DNA of 38,361 bases, taken from the NCBI GenBank assembly GCA_013335935.1, contig JAAXUP010000013.1, forward strand, positions 1-38,361. The letters run 5' to 3'. Within the stretch, counting starts at the first letter, position 1. Each line of letters starts with the position of its first letter. Positions 14,188-21,529 of this stretch are shown here, one piece after another. The notes below the pieces were generated by a model. It did not search any database, was not told the DNA's origin, and saw only the letters and a program-made list of their open reading frames with translations. Position numbers and translations under genes: made by a program. The stretch comes from Eubacteriaceae bacterium. Its GTDB lineage: Bacteria > Bacillota > Clostridia > Eubacteriales > Alkalibacteraceae.

Positions 14188-15540
14188 ATGGATGGTGTTA
14201 TTCGATTTTTTGATATTCTTAGCAGCCTGGGGGCTAGCGTGATGATGCCTGTTATCATCACTGTTTTCGCCCTGCTTTTAGGCACGGGATTTGGCAAAGC
14301 CATCAGGGCGGGGTTGATGGTGGGTGTAGGTTTTGTGGGACTGAACACCATCATCGTACTTCTGGGTGCCAATCTTGGGCCGGCTGCCCAGCAGATGGTT
14401 CAAAACGTGGGACTTGAGCTGAACACCATCGACGTAGGCTGGCCCTCCGCTGCGGCGATCGCATTCGGGACGAAGGTGGGAAGCCTCATAATCCCCTTAG
14501 GGATCATGATCAATCTCCTCATGCTTTTTGCCCGGGCTACAGAGACCATGATTGTAGATATTTGGAATTACTGGCATTTCGCTTTCACGGGATCGCTGGT
14601 CGCCATTCTCACCGGAAGTACTGGCTGGGGTCTCTTTGCCGCAGCCATGAATATGATCATCGTGCTGGTCATCGCTGATGTGACGGCGCCCTTATTCGAG
14701 GAATACAACGGTTTGTCCGGAGTCTCCTTGCCCCATGGATTTTCAGGGGCTTATGCGCCCATCGCATGGGCGGTGAACAAGGTGATGGACCATATTCCTA
14801 TCATCCAGTCCATCGATGTCGACGCAGGTAAGCTGGAAAAGAAACTGGGCGTATTTGGCGAGCCCATCCTCATGGGAACCCTGATCGGTCTGGGAATCGG
14901 CGCACTGGCCTACGGAATAGGAGACTACGGACGGATCCTGCCCTTAGCCATCACTATGGGTGCGGTGCTGGTGCTGATTCCGAAGATGGCACAGATACTC
15001 ATGGAGGGATTGACACCGGTGTCAGAAGCGGCTAAGGTTTTTCTGCAGAAACGGTTCTCCACCGGTAGAAAAATTTACATCGGACTGGACTCCGCCGTCG
15101 CCCTGGGACATCCTGTTACCCTGGCCGTTGGCTTGATCCTGACTCCGGTGACTATTTTGCTGGCACTCGTCGTGCCGGGAAACCAGTTCATTCCTTTTGC
15201 GGACCTTTCATCCATCCCTTTCATGCTGATCTTTGTGGTCCCCATCTGTCGTGGAAATGCCTTCAGGACATTTGTGGTTGGCCTTGTCATTCTGTCTGCG
15301 GGACTTTTGATTGCCACAGGCCTTGCACCTCTATACACCCAGGCGGCCATGGAAACATCGTTTCAGATGCCTGAAGGGGTGAAATACATCTCCTCCATCT
15401 GCGATGGGGCCAACCCTCTGACCTGGACATTTGTCACAGCGGTGAACCTGGCTGGAAGTACAGGAGGAGCTGCGGTACTGGGAGCCATGTCTCTGGGACT
15501 TGCTGGTTGGAACCGGTACAGGATTGGACGAAAAGAATAA
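14188..15540 (+). CDS. gatC: PTS galactitol-type EIIC permease, orphan
   Basis: A 450-residue, highly hydrophobic protein with about a dozen membrane segments. It matches the EIIC subunit of the galactitol PTS family: GFVGLNTIIVLLGANLGPAAQ, TIDVGWPSAAAIAFGTKVG, IWNYWHFAFTG, LSGVSLPHGFSGAYAP, GEPILMGTLIG, and a C-terminal SICDGANPLTW segment. The EIIC transports the polyol while EIIB phosphorylates it. No GatA, GatB or catabolic enzyme gene lies next to it, so it needs partners elsewhere. GTCAAAGGAG precedes the ATG. The gene is visibly richer in G+C than both neighbours, which suggests recent acquisition. Galactitol itself is only the family name; related EIICs move other sugars. Confidence 0.88.
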   Translation: MDGVIRFFDILSSLGASVMMPVIITVFALLLGTGFGKAIRAGLMVGVGFVGLNTIIVLLGANLGPAAQQMVQNVGLELNTIDVGWPSAAAIAFGTKVGSLIIPLGIMINLLMLFARATETMIVDIWNYWHFAFTGSLVAILTGSTGWGLFAAAMNMIIVLVIADVTAPLFEEYNGLSGVSLPHGFSGAYAPIAWAVNKVMDHIPIIQSIDVDAGKLEKKLGVFGEPILMGTLIGLGIGALAYGIGDYGRILPLAITMGAVLVLIPKMAQILMEGLTPVSEAAKVFLQKRFSTGRKIYIGLDSAVALGHPVTLAVGLILTPVTILLALVVPGNQFIPFADLSSIPFMLIFVVPICRGNAFRTFVVGLVILSAGLLIATGLAPLYTQAAMETSFQMPEGVKYISSICDGANPLTWTFVTAVNLAGSTGGAAVLGAMSLGLAGWNRYRIGRKE

Positions 15541-15593
15541 TGAAGATGGTATACTTTAGTTATTACAAAATAAAATATTAAGGAGTGGAGTTT

Positions 15594-16214
15594 ATGACAG
15601 TATTGTTAATTAATGGAAGTCCAAATGCGAAAGGCTGTACATACACAGCATTGAGTGAAGTAGAAAACAAATTAAATGAACAGGGAATAAAGACGGAAAT
15701 TATCCATGTAGGAAATAAAGATATCAGAGGATGTATTGGATGCCGTAAATGCAAAACCACAGGGAAATGTGTGTTTGATGATCTGGTTAATGAAGTAGCA
15801 ATAAAATTTGAGCAAGCCGACGGTATCGTGATTGGATCACCGGTATATTTTGCGTCAGCAAATGGAACACTGATATCATTTATCGACCGTCTGTTCTATA
15901 GTGTCCCTGCTGATAAGAGTATGAAGGTAGGGGCAGCCGTTGTATCCGCAAGAAGAGGAGGCTGCTCAGCAACCTTTGATGAAATCAATAAATATTTTGC
16001 AATTTCAGGTATGCCGATTGTTTCCAGCCAATACTGGAACAGCGTTCATGGCAATACACCAGAGGAAGTGCGAAAAGATGAAGAAGGAATGCAGACAATG
16101 CGCACATTAGGTAAAAATATGGCGTTTTTAATCAAAAGTATTGCGTTAGGAAAAGAAAAGTTTGGCTTGCCAGAAAAAGAGACAAGAATCGGGACCAATT
16201 TTATTCGATCATAA
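15594..16214 (+). CDS. Flavodoxin-fold NAD(P)H:FMN reductase / iron-sulfur flavoprotein-like
   Basis: A 206-residue protein. It opens with VLLINGSPNAKGCTYTAL, the FMN phosphate loop of the NADPH-dependent FMN reductase family. A cysteine-rich segment GCIGCRKCKTTGKC follows, then GIVIGSPVYFASANGTLISF and FDRLFY-like contacts. The cysteine cluster resembles that of iron-sulfur flavoproteins, which move electrons in anaerobes, but the exact spacing may simply be structural. The start is the ATG at 15594 with AAGGAG eight bases upstream, not the GTG nine bases earlier. The electron acceptor is unknown. The gene follows the PTS permease by about 50 bases without a terminator, so co-transcription is possible though functionally odd. 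Confidence 0.85.
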   Translation: MTVLLINGSPNAKGCTYTALSEVENKLNEQGIKTEIIHVGNKDIRGCIGCRKCKTTGKCVFDDLVNEVAIKFEQADGIVIGSPVYFASANGTLISFIDRLFYSVPADKSMKVGAAVVSARRGGCSATFDEINKYFAISGMPIVSSQYWNSVHGNTPEEVRKDEEGMQTMRTLGKNMAFLIKSIALGKEKFGLPEKETRIGTNFIRS

Positions 16215-16219
16215 AACAG

Positions 16220-16284
16220 TTAACATACAGATAACACGTTGTTAACGTTAGCTAAATCAAAGAAGGAATCTACTCAGTTATAAT
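16220..16284 (+). promoter_or_regulatory. Pho box and promoter of pstS
   Basis: TTAACA (16220), ATAACA (16231) and TTAACG (16242) recur every 11 bases, matching the Bacillus PhoP direct-repeat consensus. A TATAAT -10 at 16279-16284 begins 37 bases after the last repeat starts. Activation by phosphorylated PhoP under phosphate limitation is the natural reading. Confidence 0.8.
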
Positions 16285-16326
16285 AAGGATATAAAATTAT
16301 TAATTAATTGAGAGGAGATTCACAAT

Positions 16327-17166
16327 TTGAAAAGATTTAGTTCGATTTTTATGGTTTTACTTATGTCTGCAGTATTATTTGCAGGTTGTAGTTCAGGGGG
16401 CGCCAGCACAGATGATGCAGCAAAGGTTACAGGTGAAATCATTGCAGGAGGTTCAACATCAACGAAAAATATCATGGAAGCTTCAGGGGAAGAATTTAGT
16501 GCCCTTAATCCGGATGTAGCTTTCGAATATAATGCAACAGGTTCTTCTGATGGAGTAAAGGGTGCAAATGAAGGAACCTACATGCTGGGCACAGCTTCAA
16601 GAGAAATCAAAGAAGATGAAAAAGCCTGGAAGCTTACTGAAAAGGTATTTGCTTATGATGGGATTGCAGTAGTAGTACATCCATCTAATGAAGCATTTTC
16701 AGACATCACAACTGAACAAATCGCTCAGATATTCAAAGGAGAAATTACGAACTGGTCAGAATTAGGTGGCGCTGATGCTCCAATCGTTGTAGTCAGCAGA
16801 GAAGATGGTTCAGGTACAAGAGGCGCTTTTGAAGAACTCTTAGGGTTTGAAGATGCGCTTACTCAGGAAGCTACTATTGCAGAAGGAAATGGAAATGTTC
16901 AATCTACAGTAGCTGGAAATGAAAATGCAATTGGTTATGTGTCATTCACTTATATCGACGAGACTGTTAAAGCTTTAAAGGTTGAAGGCGTTGCTCCTAC
17001 AACTGAGGATGTTCTTAATGAAACCTATCCGATTTCCAGACCATTTGTTATGATTTATCATGAAGATAATCTTTCTGATGCAGCAAAAGCATATATCGAT
17101 TTCCTCATGAGTGCTGATGGACAGAAAATCGTTGAAGATGAAGGCGGAATACCGCTAGCAAAATAA
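16327..17166 (+). CDS. pstS: Phosphate ABC transporter substrate-binding lipoprotein
   Basis: A 279-residue protein with a lipoprotein signal: positive KR, a hydrophobic core and lipobox LFAGC, with the cysteine at residue 21. The mature part has PstS motifs: AGGSTSTKNIMEASGEEF, FEYNATGSSDGVKGANEG (phosphate-binding serines), GTASREIKEDE, FKGEITNWSELGG, VVSREDGSGTRGAFEELLG and a C-terminal YIDFLMSADGQKIV. It captures phosphate outside the membrane for PstCAB. The start is TTG, placed by GAGAGGAGA upstream. The pstC, pstA and pstB genes are absent here; a terminator follows pstS directly, so the permease must be encoded elsewhere. The Pho box upstream supports the call. Confidence 0.93.
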   Translation: MKRFSSIFMVLLMSAVLFAGCSSGGASTDDAAKVTGEIIAGGSTSTKNIMEASGEEFSALNPDVAFEYNATGSSDGVKGANEGTYMLGTASREIKEDEKAWKLTEKVFAYDGIAVVVHPSNEAFSDITTEQIAQIFKGEITNWSELGGADAPIVVVSREDGSGTRGAFEELLGFEDALTQEATIAEGNGNVQSTVAGNENAIGYVSFTYIDETVKALKVEGVAPTTEDVLNETYPISRPFVMIYHEDNLSDAAKAYIDFLMSADGQKIVEDEGGIPLAK

Positions 17167-17182
17167 TTACAAATAACTTCTT

Positions 17183-17214
17183 CAGAAAAACTCCTTTTTT
17201 AGGGAGTTTTTCTG
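17183..17214 (+). terminator. Terminator after pstS
   Basis: CAGAAAAACTCC and GGAGTTTTTCTG are exact 12-base complements around an eight-base T-rich loop. It isolates pstS from the next gene. Confidence 0.75.
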
Positions 17215-17254
17215 CGTGATTCTTCCGCCGGTTTGTTAAAAAGAACTGAATTGT

Positions 17255-17318
17255 TTAACATAAATGTAACAGTAACTTAACAAGGGCCCGATGAAAAAAT
17301 TCCTTATTTTGATATACT
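17255..17318 (+). promoter_or_regulatory. Pho box and promoter of the coiled-coil gene
   Basis: TTAACA (17255), GTAACA (17266) and TTAACA (17277) are spaced exactly 11 bases apart. TATACT at 17313-17318 starts 36 bases after the last repeat, nearly the same geometry as at pstS. Confidence 0.78.
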
Positions 17319-17349
17319 GGGGGAAAAAGAGAATAGGAGTTTTAGAATA

Positions 17350-17688
17350 ATGAAAAGTCCAAAATATGACCATATTATTTCTGAAGAGGAAAAGGTACTT
17401 TTATATGATGATTTAAAGAGAATATTAACACGGGAAAAACGTCGTATAGAGGATCAGATTTGTGATTTCAAGTTAGATATCTTGGATAACGACCTATTAT
17501 TTTTGATTAATGAGGAAAAAGATAGAAGTAAGATCGAAATGATTCCTCAGGAAATAAAAAGATTATGCAAGAAAATCAACGAAAAAAACCAGGTTATTAT
17601 CGAAATCAATGAGAAATTGGAAATTATCCACCATCAAAAAGAAAAACTTAAACACTTATCAAGTTGCAATGAAGATACATCCGTTTGA
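17350..17688 (+). CDS. Unknown coiled-coil protein in the Pho regulon (112 aa)
   Basis: A 112-residue, strongly charged protein with no signal peptide or membrane segment. Residues about 10-100 are rich in E, K, L and I in heptad-like order (EEEKVLLYDDLKRILTREKR; LCKKINEKNQVIIEINEKLE), so a coiled coil is likely. I do not recognise the family. Its own Pho box, and its place between pstS and the alkaline phosphatase, predict that it is made under phosphate starvation. A PhoU-like helical signalling role is conceivable, but no PhoU motif is visible. AGGAG lies ten bases before the ATG. Confidence 0.75.
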   Translation: MKSPKYDHIISEEEKVLLYDDLKRILTREKRRIEDQICDFKLDILDNDLLFLINEEKDRSKIEMIPQEIKRLCKKINEKNQVIIEINEKLEIIHHQKEKLKHLSSCNEDTSV

Positions 17689-17754
17689 GCGTTTCCGTTG
17701 ATTCATATTTCTTCCTTTATTAAATCTGATTAGAGCATTGGGGTCATGGGAGTT

Positions 17755-17819
17755 TTAACAGAAACTTAAATGATCCTTAACTTTTTGTTCCTTCGGAAAT
17801 AACATTCAAACGGTACGAT
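17755..17819 (+). promoter_or_regulatory. Pho box and promoter of the alkaline phosphatase gene
   Basis: TTAACA (17755), TTAAAT (17766) and TTAACT (17777) again recur every 11 bases. TACGAT at 17814-17819 starts 37 bases after the last repeat. The -10 is weak, as expected for an activator-dependent promoter. Confidence 0.75.
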
Positions 17820-17876
17820 GTAATAGGTGGTAGAAATCACCAGAGTATGAGATTTGATTCTAAAGGAGGAAATTTG

Positions 17877-19259
17877 ATGAAGATTAAGAAATTCAAAAAA
17901 TCAGCCGCAGCTGTTTTGCTGGCTGGGATCATGCTGGCAGGTTCCATTGCTCCGGCTATGGCAGCAGGGAATACGGCGAAACTCACAGGAAACGGCAAGG
18001 ATGTCAAAAACGTCATCGTATTGATATCTGACGGATGGGGATACAATCAAATTCTGGCAACGAATTATTTTACGGAAGGTACGGCAAAAGCCCAGGAATA
18101 TGAGAATTTCCCGACCAAGACGGCCATGAGCACATATTCTTTTGGAGCAACCGGTGTAGCTGACGATGAAGAATCAATTTACACACCATCACTTTGGAGT
18201 GACTTTGATTTATTCAAGAACAATCCAACAGATTCAGCAGCTGCCGGAACTGCAATGTCCACTGGCACAAAAACCTATGATGCGGCTATCGGTGTAGATC
18301 AGGAATTGGAAGACCTGAAGCACATTTCAGAGGATTTTGAAGAGCTGGGCAGGGCGACGGGTGTTATTTCTTCGGTTGAATTCAGTCATGCAACCCCTGC
18401 AAGCTTTGTCGCACACAATGCAAGCCGGAACAACTACAGCGATATCGCAAACGGAATGATTTCCAGTGCAACAGACGTGATCATGGGCGCAGGAAATCCT
18501 TGGTATGACGACAATGGAAATCTGAGAACTAAACCAGATTATAGATATGTGGGTGGACAGGCAACCTGGGATGCTCTTGTAGCTGGGACATCGGGTAGTG
18601 ATGCTGACAATGATGGTGATACAGATAATTGGAATCTGATCCAGACCAAGGATGCATTCGAAGCCCTTCAGACAGGAGAGACGCCAGACAGACTGATCGG
18701 TGTGCCTCAGGTAATTACGACACTTCAGCAAAACAGAAGTGGTGATAAAAAAGCGGATGCTTATGACGTTGATTTCAATGACAATGTACCTACGCTTGAA
18801 ATCATGACTAAAGGCGCATTAAATGTTCTTGACAACGATGAGGATGGGTTCTTCCTGATGGTTGAGGGTGGTGCCATCGATTGGGCCGGGCATGCCAACC
18901 AGAGCGGTCGCCTTATCGAGGAACAAGCAGAGTTTAACGATGCGGTTGATGCTGTCATCGAGTGGGTAGAAACCAATAGCAGCTGGAGCGAGACTTTGGT
19001 CATCGTTACAGGAGACCACGAAACTGGATACCTGACTGGGAGCTTGGGAGTATACGACGAGGTCGTGAATAACGGCGAGGGCGTGATGCCGACGATGGCC
19101 TGGAATAGCGGTGACCATACCAATCAGTTGATTCCTTTCTTTGCCAAAGGAGCTGGCGCTGAGATCTTCAAAAAAGCAGCTGATGAGAAAGATCCTGTGA
19201 GAGGAAGCTACCTGGACAATACGGAACTTTCTGTTGTGATCCGCGAATTGATCAACTGA
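17877..19259 (+). CDS. phoA: Secreted alkaline phosphatase
   Basis: A 460-residue protein. Residues 1 to about 29 are a Sec signal peptide (KIKKFKKSAAAVLLAGIM, cleavage near APAMA-AG). Catalytic motifs of the PhoA superfamily follow: ISDGWG (metal aspartate), PTDSAAAGTAMSTG with the nucleophile Ser120, SSVEFSHATPA, VEGGAIDWAGHANQ, VTGDHETGYLTG and WNSGDHTN. It hydrolyses phosphate monoesters outside the membrane, probably with two Zn and one Mg. An acidic DADNDGDTD loop near residue 242 could bind calcium. The ATG at 17877 follows AAAGGAGGA; a frame opening at 17847 has no signal-peptide logic. The Pho box upstream predicts induction by phosphate starvation, so the enzyme would feed PstS. Confidence 0.93.
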   Translation: MKIKKFKKSAAAVLLAGIMLAGSIAPAMAAGNTAKLTGNGKDVKNVIVLISDGWGYNQILATNYFTEGTAKAQEYENFPTKTAMSTYSFGATGVADDEESIYTPSLWSDFDLFKNNPTDSAAAGTAMSTGTKTYDAAIGVDQELEDLKHISEDFEELGRATGVISSVEFSHATPASFVAHNASRNNYSDIANGMISSATDVIMGAGNPWYDDNGNLRTKPDYRYVGGQATWDALVAGTSGSDADNDGDTDNWNLIQTKDAFEALQTGETPDRLIGVPQVITTLQQNRSGDKKADAYDVDFNDNVPTLEIMTKGALNVLDNDEDGFFLMVEGGAIDWAGHANQSGRLIEEQAEFNDAVDAVIEWVETNSSWSETLVIVTGDHETGYLTGSLGVYDEVVNNGEGVMPTMAWNSGDHTNQLIPFFAKGAGAEIFKKAADEKDPVRGSYLDNTELSVVIRELIN

Positions 19260-19268
19260 TAAGAATCT

Positions 19269-19316
19269 AAAATAGAAGCCCTCGTGATCATTGAGATCTG
19301 CGAGGGCTTCTATTTT
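19269..19316. terminator. Strong terminator, phoA / arsC
   Basis: Arms 19269-19284 and 19301-19316 are perfect 16-base complements with AAAA and TTTT at the outer ends, so it can act for both convergent genes. Confidence 0.9.
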
Positions 19317-19330
19317 GATTATAGTTTTTT

Positions 19331-19768
19331 TTAGTCAGCATAATTTACGAATTCATCCACCAGTGTTTCAATTTTGTCTCGAAGAATTCGGGCCTCCTCC
19401 AGTTTTTCTTCAAGGGTACCTGTGAATTCCTCGGGATCCTCCAGATCCCAGTTCATGCGGTTTCGTATGCCAGGGAAGATTGGGCACTGTGCCTCAACTT
19501 CTTTGCTGCAGACGGTAATAATATAATGATAAAGACGGCCTTCCTTATAGAAATCGAAAACGCTATCGACGCTGTGTTGGGAGATGTCGATTCCATATTC
19601 CTTCATCACTTGAATGGCGAGGGGACTGATCTCCTTTTTTTCTAGACCAGCACTTTCGGCAATAAAATGCTCACCGTATTTGTGATTCAAGATGGTCTCT
19701 GCTATCTGGCTGCGAAAGGAATTGTGGACACAGACGAACAAAACTTTGATTTTTTGTTTTTTTAACAT
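19331..19768 (-). CDS. arsC: Arsenate reductase, low-molecular-weight phosphatase type
   Basis: A 145-residue protein with the P-loop CVHNSFRS (Cys13 to Arg19, CX5R) of LMW protein tyrosine phosphatases and thioredoxin-linked ArsC. Further motifs are ESAGLEKKEISPLAIQVMKE, GIDISQH, ITVCSKE-EAQCP and the NWDLEDPEE region with its general-acid aspartate. Cysteines in TVCSKEVEAQC could form the relay of arsenate reductases. It would reduce arsenate to arsenite. No arsB/acr3 pump or ArsR is adjacent, so a tyrosine phosphatase role is the alternative. AAAGGAGA precedes the ATG. Sitting next to phosphate-uptake genes is suggestive, because arsenate enters through phosphate transporters. Confidence 0.85.
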   Translation of the reverse strand: MLKKQKIKVLFVCVHNSFRSQIAETILNHKYGEHFIAESAGLEKKEISPLAIQVMKEYGIDISQHSVDSVFDFYKEGRLYHYIITVCSKEVEAQCPIFPGIRNRMNWDLEDPEEFTGTLEEKLEEARILRDKIETLVDEFVNYAD

Positions 19769-19796
19769 CGCGGTTCTCCTTTCAAATGGATTTTTA

Positions 19797-19879
19797 TAGA
19801 CGAGGAAAGTTCGACTAGCTCGCTGGGGTCCAAACTTTCCTAGTCTACTTGACTAACGCGTCGAAGACGCTATTCTTGT
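19797..19879 (+). repeat. 83-bp palindromic dispersed repeat, copy 1
   Basis: It matches 29537-29619 in the same orientation, with 6 differences in 83 bases. The first 46 bases fold into a hairpin: TAGACGAGGAAAGTT pairs with AACTTTCCTAGTCTA with one mismatch. In this copy the tail GCGTC-GAA-GACGC makes a second small hairpin. It lies between the HAD gene and arsC. Confidence 0.85.
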
Positions 19880-19882
19880 AAA

Positions 19883-20476
19883 TCAAATAACGAGCTTCAA
19901 ACTTTCGGGTACTCTTCGGGAATGATCCCCAATAATTTTTTCAATCTGAAACCAGTGGGATACCCGGAACACATTGTGGGGTAGGTAACCCCTATTATAG
20001 GAACAATCAATAAGCAATACCTGGATACCGGCTTCTGCAAGTTCCAGTGCATTCTCGTATCGGTCTTCAATAAAGAAATCAGCTTGAAGTTCTAATGCTT
20101 TCTCTACCTTGTAATGGCTGCCGAGATGTGTGATAGAATCCAATGGGATCTGATGTTTTTGTAACCATTGAACACTGATATCCGTAAGTTTTTCTTCCCT
20201 TGCCGTAACGAAATGGAGGTAGTGATGATTGTGAAGGTTAGTAAGCACAGAATGAACACCGATTCGGATATCTGCCTCGGAATGAAGCTGTTCGCAGTTT
20301 TGTTGGTAGAAGTTGTGGTAAATCGCCTGATCCACACCAAGAAGTTTATGGATCTCGTACATAGTCACATCCTCAGGTTGCAAGTTCGACTTAAAATACG
20401 CATTTGCACTTGCAAGCCAATAGTAGGGCTCTGTGATCGTTCCATCAATATCGATACAAAGATTTAAACTTTTCAA
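19883..20476 (-). CDS. HAD-family 5' nucleotidase-like phosphatase
   Basis: About 197 residues. Motif I is NLCIDIDGTITEPYYW (DxDGT). Motif II is the FVTAREEK segment. The C-terminal FFIEDRYENALELAEAGI supplies the acidic metal ligands, and VLLIDCSYNRG follows. This is the pattern of NT5C/YqfW-like nucleotidases of the haloacid dehalogenase superfamily, which remove phosphate from (deoxy)nucleotides; the substrate is unproven. I prefer the TTG at 20476, which has AAGGAGG at ideal spacing and starts where relatives start. An ATG at 20500 with AGGAG is the alternative and adds eight residues. Confidence 0.82.
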   Translation of the reverse strand: MKSLNLCIDIDGTITEPYYWLASANAYFKSNLQPEDVTMYEIHKLLGVDQAIYHNFYQQNCEQLHSEADIRIGVHSVLTNLHNHHYLHFVTAREEKLTDISVQWLQKHQIPLDSITHLGSHYKVEKALELQADFFIEDRYENALELAEAGIQVLLIDCSYNRGYLPHNVFRVSHWFQIEKIIGDHSRRVPESLKLVI

Positions 20477-20683
20477 CAGGGATTCCTCCTTAAATTTCAT
20501 TATACTCCTATTGTAGCATCTGGAATAACAGGATTTTTTATAAGCAGGTTAAGTTTTGGTAAAGTTCTGTGATTTAAGAACCTTTCATGTGCCATTACTC
20601 GTAAGAGCTGTTGTAATATTACAATCACTGAATTATAATTTAAATAATGATGAAGATATGACCATTAGCAAAGTCGCAGAAAT

Positions 20684-20896
20684 TTACCTTGTCTCACTTT
20701 GATATTCCAGAATATCTCCCGGTTGACAATCTAAAGCTTTGCATATAGCCTCCAATGTTGAGAATCTTATGGCTTTTGCTTTTCCATTTTTCAATATGGA
20801 GAGATTTGCCATCGTTATTCCGACTTTCTCGGTAAGTTCAGTTACACTCATTTTTCTTTTTGCCAGCATCACATCAATATTGATTATTATCGCCAT
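20684..20896 (-). CDS. Small XRE-type regulator (YozG-like)
   Basis: A 70-residue single-domain Cro/CI protein: NIDVMLAKRKMSVTELTEKV, then GITMANLSILKNGKAKAIRF and TLEAICKALDCQPGDILEY. The ATG at 20896 follows GAGGTGG. It starts 11 bases after the stop of the DUF2975 membrane gene, so the two form an operon. The YozG-type regulator plus DUF2975 pair is frequent in Firmicutes, where the regulator is thought to be controlled with or by its membrane partner. Confidence 0.88.
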   Translation of the reverse strand: MAIIINIDVMLAKRKMSVTELTEKVGITMANLSILKNGKAKAIRFSTLEAICKALDCQPGDILEYQSETR

Positions 20897-20906
20897 TTTA
20901 GCCACC

Positions 20907-21383
20907 TCATACAGTTAAATCATTTTCTGATTTTATGTCCAGAGCTTCTTTCAGTAGCCTTTCAAGTACGGCGGCAAAGACAGAAACTACCAGCGCAGCA
21001 AAAACAGGGGCTGCTCCAACGAGAATAAGGCCTGGAGAATCATCCTTCTCTGCGATGAGATAAACGAAAGGCAGCATCAACAGGTACAAAGCACTGATTG
21101 TGCCTGCGCAATATTTGATAGTTTTCAAAGCTTGTACTGATCGTTCAGAAAATGCCTTGTTCATGTCGATATAGCCTAAAAGTTTAAAAGTTTGATACAG
21201 AGCAAAGTAAAAAATCATCGCGGTAACATACATGCCGATTAACACCGGATATAACATATGGGCATAATCTGGATTTACCGGATTATTGGCCAACCAGGGC
21301 AATCCCAATATCGACATAGCGAGGACAGGGATACCAATAAGGATAACAGCAGATTTTAAAAATAGTGTTGTTCCATGTTTCAT
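20907..21383 (-). CDS. DUF2975 membrane protein
   Basis: A 158-residue protein with four hydrophobic segments: about residues 7-28, 45-65, 88-110 and 118-140. Between helices 2 and 3 is the charged LGYIDMNKAFSERSVQALKTIKY segment typical of DUF2975. The ATG at 21383 has GAGGTG upstream. It is co-transcribed with the small XRE gene behind it. The function is unknown. It is divergent from the Wadjet operon across about 150 bases, so both starts share one control region. Confidence 0.85.
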   Translation of the reverse strand: MKHGTTLFLKSAVILIGIPVLAMSILGLPWLANNPVNPDYAHMLYPVLIGMYVTAMIFYFALYQTFKLLGYIDMNKAFSERSVQALKTIKYCAGTISALYLLMLPFVYLIAEKDDSPGLILVGAAPVFAALVVSVFAAVLERLLKEALDIKSENDLTV

Positions 21384-21529
21384 AAAAAGCACCTCACAGA
21401 ATTAGTGTTATTTATATCATAACAAAAAATATATCGTTTATCAATAAATATTTATTCTTAATGATGTTTGCATTATTAGAATTATTCGACTATATTCGAT
21501 TAAATATAATCAGAATCAGAGGTGAGACT

